Shown: positions 1 to 6,856, counted from the stretch's first letter. The stretch is 8,656 nucleotides of DNA from Candidatus Omnitrophota bacterium (GCA_016206635.1 JACQRF010000129.1:1-8656); one strand, 5' to 3'. Translations and numbers: made by a program. Notes: generated by a model from the letters alone, not told the origin.

Positions 1-1
1 G

Positions 2-829
2 CATCTGAAGACGGGCAAGGTCCTCGGATTCTCGCACGGGTTAAACATCCACTTCCACCAGATCGTACCGACGAAGGACGTGGACGTGTTCATGGTGGCG
101 CCGAAGGGGCCCGGCTCGCTGGTGCGCCAGCTCTACGAAGAGGGCAAGGGCGTGCCGGCGCTGGTCGCCGTCGCCCAGGACGCCTCGGGCCGCGCCCGGC
201 CGATCGCGCTGGCCTACGCCAAGGCGATCGGCGCCACGCGCGCGGGCGTGCTGGAGACGACGTTCGCCGAGGAGACGGAGACCGACCTGTTCGGCGAGCA
301 GACGGTGCTCTGCGGCGGCGCCTCGGCGCTCATCAAGGCGGGGTTCGAGACGCTGGTTGAGGCCGGCTACCAGCCGGAGGTGGCGTATTTCGAGTGCCTG
401 CATGAGCTCAAGCTGATCGTGGATATGATCTACGCTTCGGGGATCAAGGGCATGCGCCAGCGCGTGTCGGAAACCGCGCGCTTCGGCGACCTGACCCGCG
501 GGCCGCGCATCGTGGACGCGGCGACGAAGGACCGGATGCGCCAGATCCTGCGCGAGATCCAGTCGGGGCAGTTCGCCCGCGAGTGGATTTTGGAGAACCA
601 GGCCGGGCGCCCGGTGTTCAAAGCGCTGATGGCGCAGGACGACCGGCATTTGCTGGAGCTCGTCGGCGAGCGGCTGCGGGAGATGATGCCGTGGATCGGC
701 GGGGAATCCAAGCCGGCGCCTCACATTTCCGGTACCGGCAAGGGGAACGGGGCCAAACCAGCGCGCCGTCGGAAAGCCCCTCACCCCACCCTCTCCCCCA
801 AGGGGAGAGGGGGCCCGAAGGGCCGGTGA
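2..829 (+). CDS. ilvC: Ketol-acid reductoisomerase, C-terminal part (5' end outside window)
   Basis: Catalyses the NADPH- and Mg-dependent isomeroreduction of 2-acetolactate or 2-aceto-2-hydroxybutyrate in the valine, leucine and isoleucine pathway (cytosolic). The frame is open from the window edge, giving 275 visible residues that begin HLKTGKVLGFSHG. Family hallmarks are MVAPKGPG, ETDLFGEQTVLCGG (metal-ligand Asp codon at 284-286, Glu codon at 296-298), the ECLHELKLIVDMIY helix (Glu codons at 392-394 and 404-406) and a serine in VSETARFGD matching the substrate-binding Ser region. This is the knotted C-terminal domain of a short (class I) enzyme. Conserved homology appears to end near MMPW at about position 694. 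A further 44 residues, rich in Gly, Pro, Lys and Arg, follow. The last 17 and the TGA stop come from a palindromic repeat (777-833). That tail is probably non-catalytic. Followed by leuA after 11 nt. Confidence 0.97.
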   Translation, partial: HLKTGKVLGFSHGLNIHFHQIVPTKDVDVFMVAPKGPGSLVRQLYEEGKGVPALVAVAQDASGRARPIALAYAKAIGATRAGVLETTFAEETETDLFGEQTVLCGGASALIKAGFETLVEAGYQPEVAYFECLHELKLIVDMIYASGIKGMRQRVSETARFGDLTRGPRIVDAATKDRMRQILREIQSGQFAREWILENQAGRPVFKALMAQDDRHLLELVGERLREMMPWIGGESKPAPHISGTGKGNGAKPARRRKAPHPTLSPKGRGGPKGR

Positions 830-833
830 GGGG
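777..833. repeat. Palindromic repeat copy 1 (ilvC end / leuA leader)
   Basis: Outer arms CCCCTCACC (777-785) and GGTGAGGGG (825-833) are perfectly complementary. Inside is a 10-bp perfect stem, CCCTCTCCCC (789-798) with GGGGAGAGGG (802-811), loop CAA. A second small hairpin follows: GGCCC (812-816), loop GAA, GGGCC (820-824). The left part is translated as the end of IlvC (APHPTLSPKGRGGPKGR). The right arm contains the ilvC TGA stop (827-829) and the G-rich tract used as leuA ribosome binding site. Three relatives lie in this window, at 5207-5264, 6593-6641 and 8276-8317. Confidence 0.85.
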
Positions 834-834
834 G
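828..834 (+). promoter_or_regulatory. leuA ribosome binding site inside the repeat right arm
   Basis: GAGGGGG lies 6 nt before the ATG at 841 and decides that start over the longer open frame beginning upstream. It overlaps the ilvC stop codon and the right arm of the palindrome. It is therefore paired when the outer stem (777-785 with 825-833) forms. It also sits in the loop of a small alternative hairpin, GGTGA (825-829) with TCACC (836-840). Confidence 0.65.
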
Positions 835-840
835 ATCACC

Positions 841-2379
841 ATGTCTGACCGAGTGATCATATTCGATACGACGCTGCGCGACGGGGAACAGTGCCCCGGC
901 GCCAGTTTGACGCCGACGCAGAAGTTGGAGGTCGCGCGCCAGTTGGACCGGTTGAACGTGGATGTGATCGAAGGCGGGTTCGCGATCGCCTCCCCGGGCG
1001 ATTTCGAGGGGATTCAACTCATCGCCAGGCACGTCACGCGGCCGATCCTTTGCTCGCTGGCCCGCGCGCTGCCCAAGGACATCGAGGCGGCCAGCCGAGC
1101 GCTCAAAGGCGCCAAACGCCGACGGATCCACACATTCGTCGCCACCTCCGACGTGCACATGAAGCACAAGCTGCACAAGGCGGAGGGAGAGGTGGTCCGG
1201 CTTGCGGTGGCCGCCGTCAAGCAGGCGCGGCGCTACACCGACGACGTGGAGTTCTCGCCTGAGGACGCCGCCCGTTCGCGGCCGGAGTTCCTCTACCGCG
1301 TGCTCGAGGCGGTGATCGCCGCCGGCGCGCGGACGGTCAACATCCCCGACACGGTCGGGTTCGCGATTCCGGTCCAGTTCGGCGAGCTGATCGCCGGCAT
1401 CAAGGCCAACGTCCCGAACATTGACCAGGCGGTGATCTCGGTCCATTGCCACAACGACCTCGGGCTCTCGACCGCCAACTCGCTGGCCGCCGTGCTCAAC
1501 GGGGCGCGCCAGGTCGAAGTCACCATCAACGGCATCGGCGAGCGGGCCGGCAACGCCTCGCTCGAAGAGGTTGTCATGGCGATCAAGACCCGCCCGGACC
1601 TGTTCGGCGTGACGCACGGCATCAACACCAAGGAACTCTACAAGGCCAGCCGGCTCGTGTCGAAGCTGACCGGATTTCTCGTCCAGCCGAACAAGGCGAT
1701 CGTCGGGGCCAACGCCTTCGCCCACGAATCCGGCATCCATCAGGACGGCGTGCTCAAATTCAAGAAGACCTACGAGATCATGCGGCCGGAGGACGTCGGC
1801 TTCGGCGCGTCGAAGCTGGTGCTCGGCAAGCATTCGGGCCGGCATGCCTTCGGCGAGCGGCTCAAGGCGCTCGGGTTCGCGCTCAGCGCGGCGCAGTTCG
1901 GCGCGGCGTTCGAGCGGTTCAAGCGGCTGGCCGATCAGAAGAAGGAAGTTTTCGATCAAGACCTCATGGCGATCGTCGAGGATCAATTGACCGATGTCCC
2001 CGAGCGGTACCGCTTGATCTATCTCCACGCCACCAGCGGCACCGGGGTGGTGCCGACGGCCACCGTCCGCCTCCAGCGCGGCAAGGAGACCCTTGAAGCC
2101 GCCGCCAGCGGCGACGGCCCGGTGAACGCCTGTTACAAGGCGATCGACCGGCTCCTCGGGTTCAAGGGCAAGCTCCTGGACTACACCATCCAGTCGGTGA
2201 CGTCCGGCCAAGAGGCGCTGGGCGAAGTGGCCGTGCGCGTCCAGGCCAAAGGGCGCATCGAGCATGGCCGCGGGGCCTCCACCGACATCATTGAGGCGTC
2301 GGCGAAAGCGTACCTCAGCGCGATCAACCGCCTGCTCGGCCAGGCATCCCGGCCCAGACGGCCAAAGGTCATGGCTTGA
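841..2379 (+). CDS. leuA: 2-isopropylmalate synthase
   Basis: Condenses acetyl-CoA with 2-ketoisovalerate, the first committed step of leucine synthesis. The product is 512 residues, the usual length for a full LeuA. The N-terminal TIM barrel of the DRE-TIM metallolyase type shows DTTLRDGEQ (Arg13, Asp14), the HCHNDLG metal site (His202, His204) and GIGERAGN (Asn238). FAHESGIHQDG (294-303) follows at the barrel end. The C-terminal third (about 385 onward) is the LeuA regulatory domain, including ASGDGPVNACYKAIDRL and RGASTDIIEASAKAYLSAINRL. This suggests leucine feedback control, although citramalate synthases share the architecture. The ATG at 841 is chosen because homology starts at once and GAGGGGG lies 6 nt upstream; the 86 in-frame codons before it are the shadow of ilvC. 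The stop overlaps aroE by 4 nt. It sits next to ilvC, whose pathway supplies its substrate. Confidence 0.97.
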   Translation: MSDRVIIFDTTLRDGEQCPGASLTPTQKLEVARQLDRLNVDVIEGGFAIASPGDFEGIQLIARHVTRPILCSLARALPKDIEAASRALKGAKRRRIHTFVATSDVHMKHKLHKAEGEVVRLAVAAVKQARRYTDDVEFSPEDAARSRPEFLYRVLEAVIAAGARTVNIPDTVGFAIPVQFGELIAGIKANVPNIDQAVISVHCHNDLGLSTANSLAAVLNGARQVEVTINGIGERAGNASLEEVVMAIKTRPDLFGVTHGINTKELYKASRLVSKLTGFLVQPNKAIVGANAFAHESGIHQDGVLKFKKTYEIMRPEDVGFGASKLVLGKHSGRHAFGERLKALGFALSAAQFGAAFERFKRLADQKKEVFDQDLMAIVEDQLTDVPERYRLIYLHATSGTGVVPTATVRLQRGKETLEAAASGDGPVNACYKAIDRLLGFKGKLLDYTIQSVTSGQEALGEVAVRVQAKGRIEHGRGASTDIIEASAKAYLSAINRLLGQASRPRRPKVMA

Positions 2380-3296
2380 CCCAAGGATCCCCGCGCACCT
2401 GGAAGCTGGGGATTCTCGGATACCCGCTGGGTTATTCGTTGTCTCCGCTGATGCACCAGGCGGCGTTCGAGGCCCTGGCGGGCGAGGGCCTCCGCGGCGC
2501 CTACGCCGAATATCCCGTCCCGCCGGAGTCGTTGGAGCCGTGGCTGGCGGGGCAGGTCCCCGCGCTGGGGCTCGACGGGTTCAACGTCACGATGCCCCAC
2601 AAGGAAGCGGTCTTTGCGTGGGTGAAGGCCCGCGGCCGGCTCCGGAATCCCGAGGATGAATGGATCGGGGCCGTCAACACGGTGACGATCGCCGACGGCG
2701 TGTGGTGGGGCTCCAATACCGACGCCCAAGGATTCCTCGATGCGTTGGCGCAGCCCGGCGTGCGGGAACGGCTGGGCGCCCGCTTCCGGCTCGAGGGGGA
2801 ACGGGTGGTCCTGCTCGGCGCCGGCGGCTCGGCCCGCGCGGTCGCGCACGCCCTCGTGTGGCACAAGAAAATCGGCGAGCTGGTGTTGTGGAACCGGCAT
2901 CGTCCCCGCGCCGAGGCGCTGGGGGCGAACATCGCGCACGTGTGCCGGCAAGGGGCCGGCCGGGGATGCGCCGTCCGCATCGTCGAGCAGATCCGAGACG
3001 CCGATCTCGATGAGGCCGCGCTGCTGGTCAGCACCGTGCCCGCGTCGGACGAGCTGCTTGTGGAGCCGGAGCTGCTCCGGCCCGGCCTGGTCGTGTACGA
3101 TCTGGTCTATCACCCGCCGTGGACGGCGCTGCTGCGGGCCGCCAAGCGGCGCGGCGCGGTCGTCGTCAGCGGGCTGGAGATGCTCGTGAGCCAGGCGGCG
3201 CTGGCCTTCCATGGCTGGGTCAACCCGCGCGCCGCGGTCCGGCCGGTGATGGGGGAGGCGCTGCGGCGCCATGTGGGGGCCGAGTGGCCGGCATAG
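2376..3296 (+). CDS. aroE: Shikimate 5-dehydrogenase
   Basis: Reduces 3-dehydroshikimate to shikimate with NADPH, fourth step of the shikimate pathway. The product is 306 residues, slightly longer than typical (about 270-290). Motifs in order: shikimate-binding GYPLGYSLSP (15-24, Ser21 and Ser23), FNVTMPHK with catalytic Lys76, GAVNTV (98-103), SNTDAQGF with catalytic Asp116, the nucleotide-binding loop GAGGSAR (148-154), and NRHRPRA (173-179), whose Asn-Arg matches the NADP-phosphate clamp. The C-terminal helix motif GLEMLVSQAALAF starts near residue 266. The start is TTG, overlapping the leuA stop as TTGA, with AAAGG 7 nt upstream. No in-frame ATG precedes the first conserved motif. The end overlaps the prepilin peptidase gene by 13 nt, indicating translational coupling. 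Confidence 0.96.
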   Translation: MTQGSPRTWKLGILGYPLGYSLSPLMHQAAFEALAGEGLRGAYAEYPVPPESLEPWLAGQVPALGLDGFNVTMPHKEAVFAWVKARGRLRNPEDEWIGAVNTVTIADGVWWGSNTDAQGFLDALAQPGVRERLGARFRLEGERVVLLGAGGSARAVAHALVWHKKIGELVLWNRHRPRAEALGANIAHVCRQGAGRGCAVRIVEQIRDADLDEAALLVSTVPASDELLVEPELLRPGLVVYDLVYHPPWTALLRAAKRRGAVVVSGLEMLVSQAALAFHGWVNPRAAVRPVMGEALRRHVGAEWPA

Positions 3297-4063
3297 CCTT
3301 TCTCCTCGGTTTGTTCGTCGGCAGTTTTCTGAACGTGTGCATTTGGCGGCTGCCGCGCGAGGAGCAGGTCGTGCGCGGCCGATCGCGATGCCCGGCGTGC
3401 GGGCAGACGATCCGCTGGCACGACAATATCCCGATCGCGAGCTTTCTGTGGCTGCGCGGGCGCTGCCGGGCGTGCCGGGCGCCCATCCACTGGCGGTACC
3501 CGGCGGTCGAGCTGTTGACCGGGCTGGCGCTGGCAGCGGTGGCGCTCCGGTGGGGCGTCAGCGGCCCCGGGCTCGTGTACGCGGTGTTGCTCTGCGCGCT
3601 GATCGTCGCCTCGTTCATTGATGCCGCCGAGCAGATCATCCCGGACGTCATCACGCGGCCGGGGCTGGGCCTGGCGATCGCCGCCAGCGCCGCGTGGCCG
3701 GTGGTGCACGGGGTGGCCGGCCGACTCGAGGCCGTCGGGCAGAGCCTGCTCGGCGCCGCCGTCGGCAGCGGCGCGATCTGGCTGATGGGGCTCATCGGCC
3801 GCTGGCTGTTCAAGAAAGAAGCGATGGGCGGCGGCGACGTGAAGCTGATGGCGATGCTCGGCGCGCTGCTCGGCTGGCCGCGGATCCTGCTGACATTCTT
3901 GCTCGCGCCGATGCTGGGTTCGCTGGTCGGGATCCCGATGAAGCTGCGGCGCGGCGACGAACTCATTCCCTACGGCCCGTTCCTGTCGCTGGCCGCGGTC
4001 ATCGCCCTGTGGTGGGGCGATGGGCTGATCGCCTGGTATGTGCGCCAGCTAGGAGGTTTCTAA
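3284..4063 (+). CDS. pilD: Prepilin peptidase (type IV leader peptidase, A24 family)
   Basis: Membrane aspartyl protease that cleaves, and usually N-methylates, type IV prepilins or pseudopilins. The product is 259 residues. The N-terminus is a hydrophobic segment with the GSFLNVCIWRLPR signature (13-25). A cytoplasmic four-cysteine domain follows: Cys36, Cys39, Cys61, Cys64, within the familiar WHDNIPIASFLWLRGRC context and then RYPAVELL. The two catalytic aspartates are present: Asp113 in SFIDAAEQIIPD and Asp185 in the GGGD motif (182-185). Several hydrophobic segments lie between them and at the C-terminus. The GTG at 3284 is chosen because the hydrophobic start follows immediately and GGGGG lies 4 nt upstream; the open frame before it is a shadow of aroE. 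Both N-methyltransferase-type Cys pairs are present, so it is probably bifunctional. Its target pilins are not in the window. It sits between two aromatic pathway genes and overlaps both. Confidence 0.95.
   Translation: MAGIAFLLGLFVGSFLNVCIWRLPREEQVVRGRSRCPACGQTIRWHDNIPIASFLWLRGRCRACRAPIHWRYPAVELLTGLALAAVALRWGVSGPGLVYAVLLCALIVASFIDAAEQIIPDVITRPGLGLAIAASAAWPVVHGVAGRLEAVGQSLLGAAVGSGAIWLMGLIGRWLFKKEAMGGGDVKLMAMLGALLGWPRILLTFLLAPMLGSLVGIPMKLRRGDELIPYGPFLSLAAVIALWWGDGLIAWYVRQLGGF
4051..4056 (+). promoter_or_regulatory. Strong Shine-Dalgarno of aroC
   Basis: A perfect AGGAGG lies within the last codons of the prepilin peptidase gene, 6 nt before the aroC ATG at 4063. It fixes that start and is the best ribosome binding site in the window. 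The stop and start codons overlap as TAATG. Confidence 0.85.
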
Positions 4064-5202
4064 TGTTACGGTACCTGACGGCGGGTGAATCGCACGGGAA
4101 GTGCCTGGTGGCGATCCTCGAAGGGATGCCGGCGGGGCTGCCGCTGGATCCGGAGCGGATTGACCGCGAGCTCCGCCGGCGCCAGCAGGGGTACGGGCGC
4201 GGCGGCCGGATGCTGATCGAGCACGATACCGTCCAGATCGTCTCCGGCGTGCGCCGCGGCCGGACCATGGGTAGCCCGATCGCCCTCGAGATTCAGAACC
4301 GGGATTTCTCCATTGATGCGTTGCCGGCGGTGACCCGCCCGCGGCCGGGGCACGCGGACCTCACCGGCGCGATGAAGTACGACCAGGACGACGTCCGGAC
4401 GATTCTCGAGCGGGCCAGCGCCCGCGAAACGGCGGCCCGGGTCGCCGTCGGCGCCGTCGCCCGCCTGTTCCTGGAGCAGTTCGGCATAGATTGCTTGAGC
4501 CACGTGATCCGGCTCGGCGGGGTGGAGGCCGCGCCGCCCCCGCACCGATTGACCGGGGCGGGGCTGGACGCGCTGCGCAAGCAGGTCGACGGGACGCCGC
4601 TGCGCTGCGCCGACCCGAAGGCCCAGAAGAAAATGATCGCGCTCATTGACGCGGTCAAGCTGGCCGGCGACACGGTCGGCGGGACGATCGAGGTGCTGGC
4701 CACCGGCATCCCGGTGGGCTTGGGCAGCCACGTCCATTACGATCGGAAGCTCGATGCCCGCATCGCCGGCGCGCTCATGGCGATTCAGGCGATCAAGGCC
4801 GTGGAGCTCGGCGACGGCGTGCGGGTCAGCCACGTCCGCGGCTCGGAGCTGCATGACGAAATCTACTACGCGAAGGACAAGGGATTCTACCGGAAGACCG
4901 ATCGCGGCGGCGGCTTCGAGGGCGGGATGACGACCGGCGCCCCGCTGGTGTTCCGCATTCACATGAAACCGCTCTCCACGCTGCGCCGGCCGCTGAAGAG
5001 CGTGGACATCAAGACGAAGCAATCGTTCGTCGCCACCGTCGAGCGGTCGGATGTCAGCGCGGTGCCGGCGGCCGGCGTCGTGGCCGAGGCCGTCGTCGCC
5101 TTCGAGCTGGCGGGCGCGATGCTCGAGAAGTTCGGCGGCGACTCGCTGGGCGAGGTCCAGCGCAACTGGCGCGGGTACCTCCAGCAATTGCGGAGATTTT
5201 AA
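4063..5202 (+). CDS. aroC: Chorismate synthase
   Basis: Converts 5-enolpyruvylshikimate 3-phosphate to chorismate using reduced FMN as catalyst, the last step of the shikimate pathway. The product is 379 residues, normal for the family. Diagnostic stretches are TAGESHGK with active-site His11, RRRQQGYGRGGRM, the conserved RPGHAD (94-99) with the second active-site His97, ERASARETAARVA, IPVGLGSHVHYDRKLDARI, GGGFEGGMTTGAP and a C-terminal DVSAVPAAGVVAEAVVAFELA. All expected motifs are intact. The start is fixed by AGGAGG and the TAATG overlap with the prepilin peptidase. The stop lies 4 nt before a palindromic repeat that fills the gap to aroK. Confidence 0.98.
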   Translation: MLRYLTAGESHGKCLVAILEGMPAGLPLDPERIDRELRRRQQGYGRGGRMLIEHDTVQIVSGVRRGRTMGSPIALEIQNRDFSIDALPAVTRPRPGHADLTGAMKYDQDDVRTILERASARETAARVAVGAVARLFLEQFGIDCLSHVIRLGGVEAAPPPHRLTGAGLDALRKQVDGTPLRCADPKAQKKMIALIDAVKLAGDTVGGTIEVLATGIPVGLGSHVHYDRKLDARIAGALMAIQAIKAVELGDGVRVSHVRGSELHDEIYYAKDKGFYRKTDRGGGFEGGMTTGAPLVFRIHMKPLSTLRRPLKSVDIKTKQSFVATVERSDVSAVPAAGVVAEAVVAFELAGAMLEKFGGDSLGEVQRNWRGYLQQLRRF

Positions 5203-5206
5203 CGAC

Positions 5207-5264
5207 CCCCTCACTTTGTCAGGAATATCCCTCTCCCCTGAGGGGAGAGGGAGAGGGTGAGGGG
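5207..5264. repeat. Palindromic repeat copy 2 (aroC-aroK gap)
   Basis: Outer arms are CCCCTCAC (5207-5214) and GTGAGGGG (5257-5264). The inner stem is an 11-bp perfect inverted repeat, CCCTCTCCCCT (5229-5239) and AGGGGAGAGGG (5241-5251), separated by one base. This is the only fully intergenic copy; it takes up most of the 74-nt gap between aroC and aroK. The G-rich right end merges with the probable aroK ribosome binding site (GGCGGGGG, 5263-5270). It could slow or partly stop transcription, but it has no T tract, so it is not called a terminator. Confidence 0.85.
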
Positions 5265-5276
5265 CGGGGGTGTTGT

Positions 5277-5801
5277 GTGGCCAAGAACATCGTCCTGATC
5301 GGGTTCATGGGGACCGGCAAGAGCGTGGTGGGCCAGGCGCTGGCCGCGCGGCTGGGCCGCCCGTTCGTGGATGTGGATGAGGCGATCGAGCGGGAGCAGG
5401 GCCGGCCGATCCGCAAGATCTTCGCCGAGGACGGCGAGGCGGCGTTCCGGCGGGCGGAACAGGCGATGATCCAGCGGGTGACGCGGCGGGACGGCCAGGT
5501 GATCGCCGCTGGCGGCGGGGCGGTGATGGAGGCGTCGAATCTGGCGGCGCTGACGCGCGCCGGCTGGCTGGTGTGGCTCAAGGCCGAGCCGGACATCATC
5601 CTCCAGCGGGTCGGCGAGACCAGCCGGCGGCCGTTGCTGGACGCGCCGGATCCGAAAGGGCGCGTGGAGGAGCTGCTGGCGCGGCGCCAGGCGACCTACG
5701 CGAAGGCCGACGCCGTCGTGGACACGACGCGCCGCACCGTGGAGCAAGTGGTGGATGAAATTCTCCGGGTCACCCCACAGGGGGCAGCCCCATGCGGCTG
5801 A
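5277..5801 (+). CDS. aroK: Shikimate kinase
   Basis: Phosphorylates shikimate at the 3-hydroxyl with ATP, fifth step of the shikimate pathway. The product is 174 residues, the normal size for this P-loop kinase. The Walker A loop is GFMGTGKS (9-16). The shikimate site includes DVDEAIE (Asp32, Asp34), FRRAE (Arg58) and the glycine-rich GGGAV (79-83). The lid region carries SRRPLL with Arg117/Arg118. The GTG at 5277 gives the standard N-terminus MAKNIVLIGF, and no in-frame ATG precedes the P-loop. A G-rich tract (5263-5270), 6 nt upstream, serves as ribosome binding site and adjoins the repeat. The gene overlaps dprA by 10 nt. With aroE and aroC it forms three of the seven shikimate-pathway steps here. 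Confidence 0.97.
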   Translation: MAKNIVLIGFMGTGKSVVGQALAARLGRPFVDVDEAIEREQGRPIRKIFAEDGEAAFRRAEQAMIQRVTRRDGQVIAAGGGAVMEASNLAALTRAGWLVWLKAEPDIILQRVGETSRRPLLDAPDPKGRVEELLARRQATYAKADAVVDTTRRTVEQVVDEILRVTPQGAAPCG

Positions 5802-6850
5802 CCCTCTCCGCGGCGCGCTCCGCGCAGGTCGCGGCGTGGTGGGCCAAGACCGTCCGCCCGGCATCGCCCGAGACGCCGTGGACGCTGGACGAGGAGCTGG
5901 CGCTGGTCGGCCGGCGCCAGGTGCGGCTCTGGACCGTGGACGATGCCGAGTTCCCGGCGCCGCTCCGCCAGATCGCCTCGCCGCCCCAGGTGCTCTATGC
6001 GCATGGCCAGTGGATCCCGGAGGATGCGGCGGCGGTCGCGATCGTCGGCTCGCGCGCCTGCTCCGTCCAGGGGCGGGCGATTGCTGAGAAACTGGCTCAC
6101 GACCTCGCGGCGCACGGGGTCACCATCGTGTCAGGGTTGGCGCGCGGCATTGACGCGGCCGCCCATCGCGGGGCATTGAAAGCCGGCGGTCGGACCATCG
6201 CGGTGTTGGGCAGCGGGTTGTTGCGGCTGTTCCCGCGGGAACATGCGGCGCTGGCCGATGAGGTGGCGCGGCACGGCGCGGTGCTGTCGGAGTTCCCGTT
6301 GCGGACCGAGCCGTTCGCCCGGAATTTCCCGCAGCGCAACCGATTGATCGCCGGTCTCAGTCTCGGGACCATCGTGGTCGAGGCCGCGGCCCGGAGCGGG
6401 GCGCTGATCACCGCGGGCCAGGCGGCGGAGCAGGGCAAGGAGGTGTTCGCGGTGCCCGGCCTGGCCGGCGCGCCGGCCAGCCGCGGGACGCATGCGCTGC
6501 TGCGGGACGGGGCGCGGCTGGTGGAATCGACGGAGGACGTGCTGCAGGAGCTTCAGCAAGAGCTCGCACGGTGCGTAGCCCCCGCGCCGCACCCCTCACC
6601 CACTCCCTCTCCCTTGGAAGGGAGAGGGTCAGGGGTGAGGGAAATGACAGGTGAGGGGGGGCGGGCGCGGTTGACAGCCGAAGAGCGGCCCGTGTACGCT
6701 GGCTTGTCTGCGCAACCGCAAGGCGTGGATGCGCTCGTGGTGCGGACCGGCATGGTGGCGGCGCGGCTGCTGCCGCTCTTGCTGACGTTGGAACTCAGAG
6801 GATTGGTCCGGCAGGTGCCCGGCCAGCAATTCGTGCGGGTGGCGCCATAA
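5792..6850 (+). CDS. dprA: DNA-processing protein DprA with in-frame repeat insertion
   Basis: Binds incoming single-stranded DNA and loads RecA during natural transformation; also found in many bacteria not known to be transformable. The product is 352 residues. After a short N-terminal part (about 1-80), which looks reduced compared with members carrying a full SAM-like domain, comes the Rossmann-like core: VGSRACS (85-91), SGLARGIDAAAHRG (114-127), RNRLIAGLS (182-190), then VVEAAARSGALITAGQAAEQGKEVFAVPG. The usual Asn in the later GTN motif is His here (RGTHALLRDGA). A C-terminal winged-helix domain (about 294-352) begins LTAEERPVYAGL. Between core and winged helix, about 262-293, lies a Pro/Gly-rich linker encoded by a palindromic repeat (6593-6641) and flanking copies of its arm. 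The ATG at 5792 has AGGGGG 7 nt upstream. The stop is 6 nt before thiS. Confidence 0.95.
   Translation: MRLTLSAARSAQVAAWWAKTVRPASPETPWTLDEELALVGRRQVRLWTVDDAEFPAPLRQIASPPQVLYAHGQWIPEDAAAVAIVGSRACSVQGRAIAEKLAHDLAAHGVTIVSGLARGIDAAAHRGALKAGGRTIAVLGSGLLRLFPREHAALADEVARHGAVLSEFPLRTEPFARNFPQRNRLIAGLSLGTIVVEAAARSGALITAGQAAEQGKEVFAVPGLAGAPASRGTHALLRDGARLVESTEDVLQELQQELARCVAPAPHPSPTPSPLEGRGSGVREMTGEGGRARLTAEERPVYAGLSAQPQGVDALVVRTGMVAARLLPLLLTLELRGLVRQVPGQQFVRVAP
6593..6641. repeat. Palindromic repeat copy 3, inside dprA
   Basis: Outer arms are CCCTCACCC (6593-6601) and GGGTGAGGG (6633-6641). The inner 11-bp arms are CCCTCTCCCTT (6605-6615) and AAGGGAGAGGG (6618-6628), two bases apart. It is read in frame as PSPTPSPLEGRGSGVR (residues 268-283 of DprA), between the core and the winged helix. 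An extra half-site identical to the right arm of copy 1, GGTGAGGGG, follows at 6650-6658 and is also translated. Confidence 0.85.
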
Positions 6851-6856
6851 TTCGCC

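Noticed and set aside
583..840. A longer leuA open frame starting 86 codons upstream
   Set aside because: The added residues are an out-of-frame reading of ilvC, and the LeuA family starts at the ATG at 841, which has its own ribosome binding site.
781..2265. Long open frame on the minus strand opposite leuA (494 codons)
   Set aside because: Its sequence is rich in Arg, His, Leu, Asp and Gly, as expected from the antisense of a GC-rich gene; no family motif is seen and leuA is certain on the other strand.
2181..3272. Long minus-strand open frame opposite aroE (363 codons)
   Set aside because: Same low-information composition and no recognisable domain; it spans the leuA-aroE junction, which is coding on the + strand.
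3119..3283. N-terminal extension of the prepilin peptidase by 55 codons
   Set aside because: The extension is Arg/Gly/Ala-rich shadow of aroE; the family begins at the hydrophobic segment right after the GTG at 3284.
3694..4062. N-terminal extension of chorismate synthase by 123 codons
   Set aside because: It is an out-of-frame reading of pilD; AGGAGG and the ATG at 4063 fit the conserved MLRYLTAGESHG start.
4066..5214. Long minus-strand open frame opposite aroC (382 codons)
   Set aside because: Mirror of a highly conserved aroC; open only because of codon bias at high GC.
5229..5251. Intrinsic transcription terminator after aroC
   Set aside because: The hairpin is strong but is followed by G-rich sequence, not by a T tract, and the same palindrome occurs inside genes.
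6593..6641. Frameshift or pseudogene state of dprA
   Set aside because: The frame is continuous through the repeat and the winged-helix domain after it is intact, so the gene reads as functional.
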